Positions 1-11,410 of a stretch of 64,000 nucleotides of DNA are shown here, piece after piece (position 1 is the stretch's first letter; every line of letters begins with the position of its first letter). The notes below the pieces were generated by a model. That model searched no databases and was not told the DNA's origin. It saw only the letters and a list, made by a program, of their open reading frames with translations. This stretch comes from Tupaia tana (Eukaryota > Chordata > Mammalia > Scandentia > Tupaiidae). The stretch is from NCBI GenBank assembly GCA_026018925.1, contig JAKSZU010000012.1:45684858-45748857 (forward strand), given 5' to 3'. The translations under genes and the position numbers were made by a program.

Positions 1-320
1 GGAACCACAGGCTGAGGTTTGGTTCTCCAGCACCTAAAACATGGTATAAATGGAAGTCAGGAAAGCTGGTAACAACTTGGGGTGTAGAATTATGACCTGA
101 GCCCCTGAGGGCCTGACTGGAAGAAAATTCTTCCCCAAGGTCAAAAGGAAGTCTCGCTCAAGGTTTGGAGGGGGTCACAAAGATGTGACGTAGCTCCTAT
201 GGGCAAAGAGCCAGGGGGAGGACACCTCTAGCCGGAGTGACATGGACAGTGGTTCCCGACCTCAAGGCCACTCCCAGCTGCTTCAGAACCTCTTGGCGGT
301 TTTTTCCCCCCAAATGCAGA
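1..320. other. No recognised feature
   Basis: Ordinary unique-looking sequence before the first L1 remnant. No repeat, exon or motif supported. Confidence 0.5.
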
Positions 321-910
321 TTCTGAGTCATGAAAGGACACGAAGTGTGTGATTCCCTTACGTGAGTTATCTCAAGTAGCAAATTTAGAGACAGAAGTGG
401 GATGTTGGTTGCTAGGGGCTGGGTGGAGGGGAGGTGGGAGATTGTAATTGAAAGGATACAGAGTCTCAGACTTCCCAGATGAGAAAGTTCTGGAGATGTG
501 TCTCACAACCACGTGCATACACTGAACACTATTGGACTGTCCCCTTAAAATGGGTGAGATGGGGAACCAGCAGTTAGCGTAATGGCTATGTCGCTGGACT
601 CCCACGTAGTCGACCGCAATTCGCGTCCCGGACCTGGTGGCTTAAAACTCACGCCGGGCGCGTGTGCATGCGTGCCCAAGATCCTGAGAGGAGAATGGAG
701 GAGAAGGGATTGCGGCATGACCATCCCCCCTGGGGGGTGATTTCTCGCTTTCTGTCTCTCTGTCTCTCTCTCTCTGTCTGGCGAGCGCACGTGCCCTATA
801 GCGAAAACCTCTCAAAAAAATAAAAAAATGGGTGAGATGAGAAATCGTATGTTTTTTAACCACAAATCACCCTCACCTGCCCCAGCACATGTGTTTAGCC
901 TCTGGCAACC
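320..910 (+). mobile_element. L1 3'-end remnant (LINE-1)
   Basis: Phrases such as 'gttggttgctaggggctggg', 'gttctggagatgtgt' and 'actgaacactattggactgt' are typical of the 3' UTR of old mammalian L1 (L1M type). It is interrupted by the SINE at 562-824. No coding capacity. Confidence 0.75.
562..824 (+). mobile_element. SINE-A (tRNA-derived), full length
   Basis: tRNA-like head with an A box (TTAGCGTAATGG) and a degenerate B box, then the family body (GAGAGGAGAATGGAGGAG, TTTCTCGCTTTCTGTC, GCGCACGTGCCCTATAG) and an A-rich tail. Flanked by a perfect 15-base target duplication AAAATGGGTGAGATG at 547-561 and 825-839, inside the L1 remnant. Confidence 0.9.
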
Positions 911-1780
911 TCAAAACAAAACAAAACAAAACAAGAAACAGTTTCTGGGCCTGACTCCTGAGATTCTATTTAACTGCCTCTGCCGTGGAGCTCAGAAATC
1001 TCTTTCAGGAAATCTCGGGGATTCCAGAGCACGGCCAGGCTTGGGGACCACCAGCTGTGGAGAGTCTGTACCCTGAGTCTTTTCACCTTCCCCACTTCGA
1101 CCTCCCTGGCAGAGCCCGAGACGTGCCCTCTTCTGGACAATTACCGAGGTCTTGTGCTCCCCTCCTTGCCTGTCTGCCATGTGGCTGCCCCGGTGATCTC
1201 TCTGGAACACAAATCCGATGTTTTCACGCAACTCCGCTGGAGCCGGTCCGTGGCTTCCCACGGCCCTCAGTACAAAATGGAAGAAAGCACAACCTTCTCA
1301 GCAGGGCCGGGTCGGGGATTCAGCCGCGTGCACAGAGGATTACAGCGGAAAGTCTTGGGAGAAGAGACAGAGGTCGTGCGAAGGCCCTAGAGCATCAGGA
1401 GCAGAGATTAATTCTGTCGGGGGAGAAGGAGGGCGGTAGAAAGGTTCCCAGAAAAAAAAAAGCATGGAGCCAGGCTTTGGGAGATGAGTTGGTGATTGTC
1501 AGGAAATGGCATAAAGAAGAAAGGCAGGGCAGGGCTGGGGAGGGGGAGACTAGGAGAACAGTGAACAGTGAAAGGAGGGGTGGAGAGGGGTGGGGAGTGG
1601 AGAATAAGAAAGTGGGAACCCAGTTCAGCTGGGGCCAGGGTGTGGGGTTGGGGTGAGCGCCTTCGCTGGCTTGACCCTCCTCCCCTCCTACGGCCAAGGG
1701 ATCCTGATCCCTAACGTGGCAGTCCAGGCTTGGGATCAGGTTACCAACCTCAGGCCTTTGTCCTCACTGCCCCGTGCACT
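910..1780. other. No recognised feature
   Basis: Starts with a short (AAAAC)n run at about 914-932, then unique-looking sequence. The 223-codon frame here is purine-rich low-complexity translation with no family resemblance. Confidence 0.4.
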
Positions 1781-1965
1781 CCTTGGTGGGGGCCACGGGC
1801 TTCGAGGAGGGATCTCCCCAGCTTCAGCCAGCCCTGGGTCATGGTGTACACAGGGAGGTCCCTGGATCTGAACCCAGAACCTTTCCATGTGGGTTGGCCT
1901 CACAGAGCATTGCATTTTATCCTGTGCTACTGCCCAGCCTCCTGTGGGTGTTTCTGAAGAGCTGG
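1780..1965 (-). mobile_element. SINE-B (older tRNA-derived family), reverse
   Basis: On the reverse strand carries the family signature GGTTC..ATC followed by GGACCTCCCTG and CATG. The same signature occurs at 12131, 16905 and 35085. Diverged and tail-less. Confidence 0.55.
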
Positions 1966-1970
1966 ATTGC

Positions 1971-2187
1971 TGGGGCCAGCAAAAGGCATAGCAGTTACAT
2001 CGCTGGACTCTCACGTGGCCAACCACGATTTGAGTCCTGGACCCAGTGGCTTAAAAATGACACCAGAGACACATGTGTGATTCTGTGTACATGCCCAAGA
2101 TCCCAAAAGGAGAATGGAGGAGAAGGGATTGCAACGTGGCCCTTCCCCTGGTAGTGTGGGGGGTGACTTCTCACTTTTCCTCTCTGT

Positions 2188-2226
<39 letters not shown>

Positions 2227-2279
2227 GTGAACACACACACCCTAAGGCAAAAACTTCTTAAAACAAACAAACAAAAAAC
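1971..2279 (+). mobile_element. SINE-A, diverged
   Basis: Head GGGGCCAGCAAAAGGCATAG, body with AGATCCCAAAAGGAGAATGG, an expanded (TC)n run at 2193-2222 and an (AAAC)n tail to about 2279. Confidence 0.85.
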
Positions 2280-3229
2280 AAGCCTGCACACTGCACCGTG
2301 TATGGTTTCATGATCCATGAGTGCGGCTCTTTCAGATTCTTACCTCTGGGGTCAAGGCCCCTGGGACTTCCTAGGATGTAAGAGACAGTTCTAGGGCCTG
2401 CAGTCAGAGGGACTGGGCTGAGGGAGCAGGGAGGACACCAGCACCGTTACCCATCAGCCCCATGATCAGCTGCACTCCTGGCCCGGGGACTCAAAGCCTA
2501 AGAAAAACGCGCCCACTATGGAATCACAGCGTGGAGCGGGGCCCCTGGTCTGCTCGAGACCCCCATGCCAGCCCTCTACCATGGAGGGATAGAGAGCCAG
2601 CTTGCACCTCAGACAGGCCCTGTCACCACCAGGAGAGAGCAGCTAAGTGAGCTTTCTGGGGCAGGGGCCGGGCCCCCTTTTGAGTCCTCCTTCCCCACTG
2701 GGGAAGCCTCTTTCTTCTGCACCCCTAAAAATCCAACCATGGAACAGAAGCAAGGCTCCAGCCCACCCTGGGACCAGGCCCAAACAGGTCACGTGATTCT
2801 TGCCAGAGGACCCAAAGTCTCAGTGCTCAGGACCAGCGTCGGGTGGCCCCAGTGGGAGGGGCATCAGATACTTGGCTGATGCAAGATGGGAGCGGAGATA
2901 GCCCTGCGAACGCTGGAAAAGAAATCACATCCCATAACTGTGGACAGGTAGGTTAATTGGCTGTGGTCGTAAGCTTGCTCCTGGGACAAGCGTGTTAATG
3001 GCATAACAACGCTGAAAACGCCGGGACCACGGAGAGGAACTGGTAGGCTTGCAGAGTTCAAGTTCACTGAGACAGCCACCAGGAGCAGAAGGAGCGCTGG
3101 GCCCCGAGTTTGAACTCTGACTCCTCCCAGGGCTCCGCCCCAGGCTCTCTGTGGTCCCCAGGTAGAGCCCGGCCACTCCAGGCCTGGAACTGGTACTGTG
3201 TGTACACTGAGCCTGGCTATGGTCCCGTG
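2280..3229. other. No recognised feature
   Basis: Unique-looking moderately GC-rich sequence; no exon, repeat or strong motif supported. Confidence 0.4.
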
Positions 3230-3335
3230 TGGGGCTGGTGTTGTCATTTTCTCTGTTTTGTGGATGAGAAAACTGAGATTCGCTGCCACAGCCAGCAGGG
3301 ATGGGGTCAGTCTTGGACTTCGATTTGAAGCCGAG
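3230..3335 (-). mobile_element. MIR fragment
   Basis: Reverse MIR phrase 'gatgagaaaactgag' followed by 'gatttgaagcc'. Ancient tRNA-derived SINE. Confidence 0.6.
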
Positions 3336-3392
3336 AGCCATAAATTACAGGTCTGAACTACCGGTCAGCCGGGGCAGGCGTTCCCTTGGCGT

Positions 3393-3407
3393 CCACTAGG
3401 GGGCGCC
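3393..3407 (+). promoter_or_regulatory. CTCF consensus motif, forward
   Basis: Reads CCACTAGGGGGCGCC, a full match to CCASYAGRKGGCRSY, in unique sequence between two MIR fragments. Its orientation is convergent with the motif at 45728, the arrangement favoured for CTCF/cohesin loops. Confidence 0.6.
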
Positions 3408-3684
3408 CTGGACTGTCTTCCCAGCTAGTGCCTGTGCCTTCCTCGCTCAGCCAGTGTCTCCCCCTGTGGTCTCTGAGCTGGGGGAACAGAAGGCTGCCAG
3501 CTCCCGGGGCAAGGTGGAGGAGCACCGCGGTCCTCCCTCTTATCTCCCACCTCCATGGATAAGCCCCCTACTGTCACCTTCCAAGACTAAGGGGGGACGA
3601 GTGTGATCTCAAACCCACAGAAACATGGGCCCGCTGGTCTCCTCGGGAGCCCTGGGGAGTCCCATGTGTCACACTGGAGTCTGC

Positions 3685-3780
3685 TACAGATGTCAGGGGC
3701 ACAGACAGGGTTAGTCACTTGCCCGCGTCACACAGCCAGGTCGGTCTGATGCTGAACACCTGAACTCCGTCTGATTCGGG
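3685..3780 (-). mobile_element. MIR fragment
   Basis: 'gttagtcacttgcccgcgtc' followed by 'acacagccagg', the diagnostic MIR core, reversed. Confidence 0.65.
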
Positions 3781-5140
3781 TGAGGCTTAGGGCGGATGTG
3801 CTGGACTCAGCCTGTCAGCTGGGCCGCAGTGGGCAGAGAGGTGCTGGTCAGCTTGCAAGCCTGGCTGGTGACAAAAGGGCTGAGGCTTGCACAGAACGTT
3901 CACTCAAGGCTCAAGGGCCAGGCCCCAGGAGTCGGGGGGGAGGCACTGAGACAGCCCACGGGGACCTCAGCATCAGTGTCAGCGCCTTTGTCTGGAAGTG
4001 GGAGTGTAAGCGAGGGTGGGAGCTGAAGGGCATGGGTCCAGACCCCACCTTCCACTGAACTAGAATTCGAAATTGTCAGCCTATTGGGAAAATGGGGATT
4101 CTGACAACTGGGGAGTCGGGGAGGGGGATAGGCCTTTGGGGTGGGGTTGAGGTGGCCGTGAGTGGGGCCTGGGGGAGCGAAGGCATGAGTAAGCCAGGTT
4201 GGTGTGGCATTGACTAGGGGCACGGGCGGGGGGAGGAGCTGTGTCAGAACACGGGGTGTGGGACTCCGGGCCCTCCTTCTCTTCCGCTCGGCTTTCTGGA
4301 GGGTATCTGCTTCCCCACGTCCATGGCCAGTGGTCTGGACCTGCCAAGCAGGCAGAGGGAAGCCAGGTGTGGAAGGACGGCAGAGCTGCAGCTGACCCCA
4401 CCTTCTCTACCCAGCTCTCCCTGCAAGGACCACCGTCCCCCAGAGCGGCTGCCCCTGCTCAGCTCCCACACCGTAGACCATCCACCAACCCTGATTACTC
4501 TAGTCCACACACAGGGGCCCACCTAGGCAGGGTCAGGCCTAAGGCTGCAGATTCGCACAATCCTGTCTCAACCCACCACTGAAGGCACAGGCTCAGGGCT
4601 GTCCCGGTGCGGGAGTGCCTGTCCCCAACTGGGAGGACAGGGCCAGAGAAGCCGACCTGGAAAATCCCAGCCCTTCCCCAGCAGGTCACAGAACCTGTTC
4701 TCCCAGCACAGCCCTGCCCTGCAGCAACGTGTCCAGGGACACCTGACTTGAGCTATAAATAGAGGGGTGGCAGGCTCCCGAAGGCGGGGGCAGGAAAAAG
4801 GGATTCTGGTTCTCCCCTGGGTAGAGGGGCCCAGGGAGGCTGCACCACCAGGCAGGGTCTTCTAGAGAGTGTTCAAGCAGAGAGAGCCACTGCAAGAGAG
4901 AAAGCAGGTGGGGCATCGGTGGCTGAGCAAGGCAATGTGGGACTGGTCCAGGGCCTTGAATGCCAGGCTGAGGGCTTTGTCCCCGAGGCTGGAGTCTCGC
5001 TCTTCGGGCAGTTCTGGTTTTGTGGCAGGAAGTTAAGAGTAACACACAAGACCAAGTGACATCAGGAAAACGCTACCCAAGGCAACCTGCAGCACCGTGC
5101 CAGAAAGCATATGGCCATCCTTTCCCAGTGGAATGGAGGT
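3780..5140. other. No recognised feature except site at 4753
   Basis: GC-rich unique sequence. Several overlapping frames of 100-120 codons, none with family character. Confidence 0.4.
4753..4762 (+). promoter_or_regulatory. MEF2 / TATA-like site
   Basis: CTATAAATAG fits the MEF2 consensus YTAWWWWTAR and also a TATA box. It lies in GC-rich unique sequence with no downstream gene visible. Confidence 0.3.
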
Positions 5141-5149
5141 GGGAATATT

Positions 5150-5720
5150 ATGGGGTGTCAGAGTGTGCTAACTATTCCCCAAATCTGTTCTCCCTGTCTT
5201 CTTCACATAGAAATCCTGACTTTTTATCTAGGTCCCCAACCTCCTGAAACAAAGACTATATTTCCTAGCCTTCCATAGAGCTCGGTAGGTCCATGTGAAT
5301 AAGTTCTTCCATAGGGCATGAGAACTGTCATTTAAAGGCAAATGTTTGTACTCTTTTTGCCTCTTTTTCCTGTCCGCTGGCTGGGATATGTATATGATTG
5401 CTGGAGCTGGAGCAGCCATCTTGGATCATGAGGTAGAAGTCATGTGATAAGGATGACCATGCAACAAGGAGGAAGTGATCTAGGTTTCTGATGTTTGTGG
5501 AGCTGCCCCACCAGCCCTGGTCTAGACATCTTCAAATATTGTTTGCTTCGGAGAAAAAATTAATTCTATATTGTTTGACATACTGTTTCTTTGGGTTTTT
5601 CTATCTCCTTCAGTTATATACATCCTAAACACACACAAAGCAGGATCGAATCTCATGGGTCTTTATCCACAATTGTTCTGCCACTAAAATAAATCCATAA
5701 GTCTGTTTGAAAAAGAAAAG
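5150..5720 (+). mobile_element. Ancient interspersed repeat, class unassigned
   Basis: Phrases 'agcagccatcttggatcatg', 'gcaacaaggagga' and 'gtggagctgccccaccagcc' belong to a repeat common in mammalian genomes. I recognise the sequence but cannot assign it with confidence (LTR or DNA element). Confidence 0.55.
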
Positions 5721-5814
5721 GCTCAGGGACGTTTCACACCTCATCATACTATGATTATATTCCAGGAGTCATCCCTCATGGGCCCTGTCCAGAGTCTCCC
5801 TTCTTCCTCTTTTT

Positions 5815-6090
5815 TCTTTCTTTTAGTTTGCTCTAGGACACATGTGCTAGCTGGAGAGAGAGAGAGACAGAGAGAGAGAGAAAGTGAGAAATCATCCCCT
5901 GGGAGAGGAAAGGGGCAGAGGATGGCCATACTGAAGTCCTTTGTCCTCCATTCTCCTCTGGGGATTTTTGGGCACACATGCACATGTGCCTGGCATGTTT
6001 TTCAAGCCGCCAGGTCTGGGACTGGAACCATGCCGTTGGTCATGTGGAATCCAGCCACTTTAACCACTCCTCCACTAGCTGGCCCCAGAA
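5815..6090 (-). mobile_element. SINE-A, reverse
   Basis: Reverse of the SINE-A body (GGAGAATGGAGGAC) and head (CCAGCTAGTGGAGG). A-tail side at the left, with a GA-rich stretch. Confidence 0.85.
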
Positions 6091-6180
6091 GCGTCTTTCT
6101 AAGGAAGGCCATTTCAGCAGGATGCTCGGAAGTGTGCTTTGTGCAAGCAATGTGCACCATCCTGTAAGAATCTGGTTCTG

Positions 6181-6430
6181 GGACCAGCAGATGTCGTAAT
6201 GGCTATGTCACTAAACTCCCATGTAGCCGTCCCTGGTTCGAGTCCCGGACCCGGTGGCTTAAACTCACGCCGGGCGCGTGGGCATGAGTACCCAAGATCC
6301 CGAGAGGAGAATGGAGGAGAAGGGATTGTGGCGTGACCATCCCCCCTGGGGGGGGGGTGATTCGCTGTCTCTCTGTCTCTGTCTTTCTGGCGAGGGCACG
6401 CGCCCTATAGCAGAAACCTCTCCCCCAAAA
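6181..6430 (+). mobile_element. SINE-A, young-looking
   Basis: Intact B box GGTTCGAGTCC and many CpGs kept. Near-perfect target duplication AAGAATCTGGTTCTG (6166-6180) and AAGAATCCGGTTCCTG (6431-6446). Confidence 0.9.
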
Positions 6431-6439
6431 AAGAATCCG

Positions 6440-7335
6440 GTTCCTGCGCCAGGCGGGCATCCAGACAGGCCTGTCTCCCCGGCGCCATGACTCAGGACGT
6501 CTGGCCTGCGCGCTCATGGAGCGCGGGAAGCCTGAGCCTCTGGCCGCTCCAGCCGTCCGTCCATGACGGCAAGTGTTTTACCCCCTTTGGCCTTCCTGGG
6601 GGGCTCCTTTTACCCCCTTTCCCGGTACCCAGAGCTGCGTGGCCCCGGCTCCGCCTTGCAGTGTTCATGTGCCTATAATAGGGACTGGCACGAACCCGTC
6701 TCGGCGGAGATGGAGATGGAGTCCACGCAGCCCTCGGCTAAGGATTTAATAGGGTTTTTTACAGAACTACCTTCTCCTTGCGTAACTGAGGACCGAGGAG
6801 GATCAGTAAAGGCCTGGGCACCACTCTGCACGTCTTGCCACCCCCGGGCGGGAGCCGTGGCGCGATTCTGTCTCTGGGCCTTGTGTTTACCTTCAGGAGC
6901 CGCTTGCGGTGCACCCCGGGCAGGCCCACCACACCAGCGGCCGAGGGAGGGCTGGAGGGGGCCTGGAGCGCCGCTGTCCCCAGGACCGCCCAGGGCTGCA
7001 GCAGGGCCGTGCCCACCCTTCCTCCTGCGCTGGGGCTGCGGAGCTCGACTACACCTCCCAACCCTGGCTGCTGGCGGAGAGCTCCCCCTGGCGGTGGGGA
7101 CACACTCAGCTCTGGGGGCGCCGGGACCCACTAGATACGGTAGCAGGAGGCATCACCAGGTTGAGGTAAGAGGACGTGGAGATAATGGATGGCTGGGGCG
7201 GATGCCTGTGCTGGCCCCGGAATCCACCCGTGATCGGACCTCCTGAAGCTTCAGCGTCCCCACCCGTACAAGGAGGAAAGTCAGAACACCTTCCTCCTAG
7301 GTTGTCCTGGGTACTAAGCGAGTTCACACATGTCG

Positions 7336-7336
<1 letters not shown>
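6440..7336. other. CpG-moderate unique sequence
   Basis: GC-rich, with scattered CpGs and long open frames in several phases (up to 227 codons) that reflect base composition. No conserved product recognised. Confidence 0.4.

Positions 7337-7337
<1 letters not shown>

Positions 7338-7370
<33 letters not shown>
7338..7370 (+). repeat. (GT)n microsatellite
   Basis: Perfect GT array of about 16 units abutting the tail side of a reverse SINE-A. Confidence 0.95.
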
Positions 7371-7373
7371 GTT

Positions 7374-7584
7374 TGTTTTTGCTGTAGGGCACCTGTACTC
7401 ACTTGGGGGGAGAGAGAGAAGAAAAGTGAGAAATCACTCCCTTGGGAGGTCTGGCCCCTCTCCTCAATCTCCTCTCAGGCTTTTGGGAGCACACACGTAT
7501 GTGCCTGGCATGTTCTCCAAGCCACCAGATCCAGTTGGCCATGTGGGACCCAGTGCCTTAACCTCTACACCACCTGCTGGCCCT
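7374..7584 (-). mobile_element. SINE-A, reverse
   Basis: Contains reversed head CCACCTGCTGGCCC and the CTATAGCA-type end as TGCTGTAGGGCAC. Diverged. Confidence 0.85.
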
Positions 7585-7661
7585 ACACATGTCAGTTAGG
7601 ATGGTGCATAGCGTGTAACACCTGCTCAAAGAATATTAGTATATAATAATAATAACAGTTA

Positions 7662-7912
7662 TGGGGACCAATAGTTAGCATAATGGCCTTGTTGCTGGAC
7701 TCCCATGTAGTTGACCTCGGTTTGAGTCCCGGACCCAGTGGCTTACACTCACACCGTGTGTGTGTGTGTGTGTGTGTGTGTGCCCAAGATCCCGAGAGGA
7801 GAATGGAGGAGAAGGGATTGCGGGGTGGCCATCCTTCCAGCGGTGATTTCTTGCTTTCTCTTTCTCTCTGTCTTTCTGGTGAGCGCATGTGCCCTATAGC
7901 AAAAACCTCTCA
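7662..7912 (+). mobile_element. SINE-A with (TG)n expansion
   Basis: Complete head and body. The CpG-rich GTGTGCGTGCGTG segment of the consensus has grown into a (GT)n array at about 7757-7782. Tail is (CAT)n followed by (TTA)n to 7946. Confidence 0.9.
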
Positions 7913-8174
7913 ATCATCATCATCATCACTGTTATTATTATTATTGTGATATTTCAAGAGAAAAGCTCAAACTCCACCAGCCCCCTGAGTGAGGGAACCT
8001 CCCAGTGAGGAATTTAACTTCTCCCTCGGAAACACGGGCTCTAGCTCACATGTTGAAGCGGCCTCTCCTGCCCTGAAAAGCCGTTCATTACAGCAGCTGT
8101 GAGGAGTCGGTCTCATCCCATCAGGGAGGCGGGGCATGTTGTGGTTCTTAGTGTAGACTCTGGCCTTGAACTGC

Positions 8175-8315
8175 TTGGGTCTGAGGCTGAGCTCTGCTCT
8201 TCCAGAAAGCTCCTCAAGCCCTCTGTGCCCTGGTTTCCTCACCCGTGATATGGGTGATGCAAGACTTCCCCCGGAGGTTAGATGAGCTCTCCTGTGCCTG
8301 GTAAGCCCTAGTGAC
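8175..8315 (+). mobile_element. MIR fragment
   Basis: 'ctctgtgccctggtttcctc' followed by 'acccgtgatatgggtgat'. Confidence 0.65.
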
Positions 8316-9084
8316 TGCCTGGCCTGGGGAGACAGGGCTTGGGCAGGAGGGGGAGAGAGCACCCTGAGTAGGCGAGCCAGGAGCTCCCAGGTGGAAGAGC
8401 AGAGCGGGGAAGAGTCTGTGGCCAGGCTGTACCCCGACTTCCCCGACAGGGGCCCTCCAGAAGTCCTCTCCACACAGAGGTGCCACCCCTGGCTGGCCGC
8501 TAGCCAAGATCACTGGCTCGAGGGACTCAGGGCAGGGCACGCCGGCGCCCACTTGGCCATCTCAGCCAGGCCTCCCTCCACTCCCAGAAAGCTGTTCTCA
8601 CTGCCTCCCTCTGTAGAGGGCTGAGGTCCAGAGACCAGGGATGGGGGTGTGAATTCCAGCTCGACCCCGGAGCCCCCCACCCATTCCTGACCAGGACACC
8701 CGGCCCCTCGCTCTGGAATGAAGCCCCTCTCCCCACCTCGAGTGCAGAGCAGGCCCGGCACACTTTCCCTCATCTGAGTTCCTCTCCCTGCAGTCCAGCT
8801 TCCACCCCACCTCTCCTGTTCCCACCTGCCAAGTCCCCCTTTTCTAATTTTGCCAAAGATCAGTGACTGACTTACACTCTGCCCAGGAACCGCGATGTTT
8901 CACAGAGCAATTGGCAAGCCGTCCCGCGATAGCCTGCTCTGGAGCCTGGCAGAGCCACTGTCGGGAGCAGGAAAAGGCTGTGTGAGGGGTGCAGAGGGAC
9001 CTGGGCCGCAGTCAGCCGCGGAGGGCCACCTGCGACGGTGAGGCCCCTAGCCAGAGCAGAACAGGGACTAGCACAGCCACCGAG

Positions 9085-9190
9085 AGCTTGGGTTCCTACA
9101 GGCCTGGGTTCGAATTCCAGTCTTCCTACCAGCTAACCGGGTGGCCTTAGACCATTCTGTGCCTCAGTGTCCCCCTTGGAAGCAGAAGTG
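9085..9190 (+). mobile_element. MIR fragment
   Basis: 'cctgggttcgaattccagtc' followed by 'gtgcctcagtgtcc'. Confidence 0.7.
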
Positions 9191-9294
9191 TCCAAAGTCG
9201 CTGATGAAGGAGAGTGGCTTCCTGGAATGAGGACCGAAGGACGGGAGGGCTGGGTCCTCCTCGCACTGTCACATGTCCTGTCACTCTGATGGTG

Positions 9295-9500
9295 GTTGTG
9301 GAGGAATCCGCTGGGTGTTTGCCTGGTGTTCCACGCTTTACCCATATCGTCTTACTTGGGAGGGCCCCGTTTTTTCAGATGCAGAAACACCCAGAGAGGT
9401 TGTCATCTTGCCCAAGGTCACACAGCTGGCAGGAAGTGGAGCGAAGGCTGAGAGCCTGACTTTCACACCTGTGCTCCTGACGCTGTGGCCACTCTCTCCA
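9295..9500 (-). mobile_element. MIR fragment
   Basis: 'cagatgcagaaac', 'gcccaaggtcacacagctgg'. Clear reversed MIR core. Confidence 0.75.
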
Positions 9501-10263
9501 GCCCCCCCGACTCCCCAGCCCAGGCTTCCAACCATCAGAAGGGGCGGGGGTACGGGTAAGCTGCAGTTTGCTGTGTGGTGACTTGGTGCCAGCAGCTAAC
9601 TTCAGACAAGGGGTCCCTCGAAGCCTAGTGCCCCCACCAGCCTCTGAGCACTGCCCTGACCTCTCCCAGGACATCGAGAAGCCCTGCAGGGTGGAGGGTC
9701 TTTCTCTGCCTCCATTGAAGGTGGGGGGCTTGGAGAGGGAGGAGCTGGGTCTCTGGTGCCCAGGCTTTGCTGGCTAAATTTAGGTGCTGGATGTAAAAAG
9801 AACAAGGGTAATTAAGGGGTGTTGTGTCACTTCCCAGATGCCTCTCACGTCCCTGAGCAGTCACACAAGACTTGGGAAGGAGGGAGGCGTGGGTGACACA
9901 CAGGGAAGGTGGCAGGAGGTTGGACAGTTGGGGCCTGGGATGGGGGAACCCGCTGCCTCTGCCCCAGAGCCAAGGGCTCCCAGGAGCAGGGGCTGCCTGG
10001 GCCTGGTGCTGGCCCGCTGCCCTTGGACCCCATAAACCAAAAACGGGATGCAGGAGGCAGTTTCAGCCATATGCCCCAAGGTCTTCCTCCAGTTAACACC
10101 ATCAATACACGGAAAGTCCTGTCGTCAGAGGAGTGACCCCTGTCTGGGAAGTGCTCTGCCCGTCGGACATCCACCGAGTCTTGATCACACAAAAGATGCG
10201 ACAGGACTTCCATCGGCAAGTCCTTCCAACGGCCCTGTGTGAAAGGCACGATCACTCCCCCCA

Positions 10264-10502
10264 CTTTTCTTTTTCTGCTGTAGGACGTGTGCACTCCTGC
10301 AGACGAGAGGGGGTGGTGAGAGAGCACACCCCGGGGTGGGGAGGCCGCACCACAGTCCCTGCTCCTTCATTCTCCTCCCAGGTTTGGGCACCCACAAACA
10401 CGTTCCCACCATGTTTCTCAAGCCTCCAGATCCAAGACTTGAACCGTGCAGTTGGCCATGTGGGACCCTGCCACCTTAATTTCCATGCCACCTGTTGGCC
10501 CT
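10264..10502 (-). mobile_element. SINE-A, reverse, diverged
   Basis: Left part TTCTGCTGTAGGACGTGTGC, middle TTCATTCTCCTCCCAGG, right CCACCTGTTGGCCC (reversed head). Confidence 0.8.
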
Positions 10503-10509
10503 GTCATTC

Positions 10510-10875
10510 CCTTCTCACAGCGGGGGAAACAAGAAGTTAGCTGCCCTGCTTTGCACGCTGAGGCTTGGGGAAGGCAGCACGGAGCCCAGGCAGCTCGCTG
10601 TCTGCCCTCAGCCGCGGGCTGCATCTGACTCTGGTTCACTGCAACGCGGTCAGGGATCAGCCTGTGATCAGAGAAGGATCACGAAGGAGGCCTGGAGGAT
10701 GCTTTGCTGAAGAAGTGAGACGAGAAGGCATTCTGGGTGGCAGCTACTGCCTCTGTCAGCACTAAAGGTAAGCCTGCCCGCCCCCGGTGGCTGGGCTGCC
10801 ATCAAAGCAAGCTCCAGGCTCCGGTGTTGGGCCCTTCGTGATTGTTGGTTTATCCCTGTAAGTACGAAAACCAGA
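10510..10875. other. No recognised feature
   Basis: Unique-looking sequence between a SINE and the L1 fragment. Confidence 0.35.
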
Positions 10876-11291
10876 CCTGAATCATCCAATTAAAAAATGG
10901 GCAAAGCATTTGAATGGCATTTCTCCAAAGACGATATACACATGGCCAATAAGCACATGTAAAGAGGCTCAACCTCATTAGTTGCCAGGGAAATGCAAAT
11001 CAAAGCCACAATGAGCTACCCCTTCACACCCACTAGGACGGCTGTCATCAAAAAGACAGACAATAACAAGTGCTGGCAAGGGTATGAAGAAATCGAAACC
11101 CCTGTGTCTTGCTGGTGGGAATACAAAATGCTACAGCCGCCGCGGAAATGGTTTGGCGGTTTCTCAAACAGCTAAACATGGCATTACCATATGGTCCAGC
11201 AATTCCGTTCCCAGGTGTATCTCCAAGAGAATGGAAGACGTATGTCCATAGAAAAATTGTATGGATGTAACTGTTCATCACTATTCTGAAT

Positions 11292-11293
11292 AG

Positions 11294-11325
<32 letters not shown>
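11292..11325 (+). repeat. Poly-A run inside L1
   Basis: Over 30 consecutive A within L1 sequence at the point where the L1 consensus has a short A-rich string; an expanded homopolymer. Confidence 0.9.
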
Positions 11326-11326
<1 letters not shown>

Positions 11327-11410
11327 AGGAAACGATCCAAATGTCCATCAACCAATGAATGAACAAGTCTGTACAATGAGATATTATTCAGCAATAAAAA
11401 TGCTACCACA

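Larger units (their letters stand above)
7950..10262. other. Unique sequence with scattered MIRs
   Basis: Apart from the three MIR fragments listed separately I see no exon, mobile element or strong motif. Confidence 0.4.

Noticed and set aside
985..1656. 223-codon open frame as a gene
   Set aside because: Low-complexity charged composition, no domain, no splice or promoter context. It lies in purine-rich noncoding sequence.
6563..7246. 227-codon frame as a gene
   Set aside because: Competing long frames on both strands in the same GC-rich DNA and no recognisable protein.
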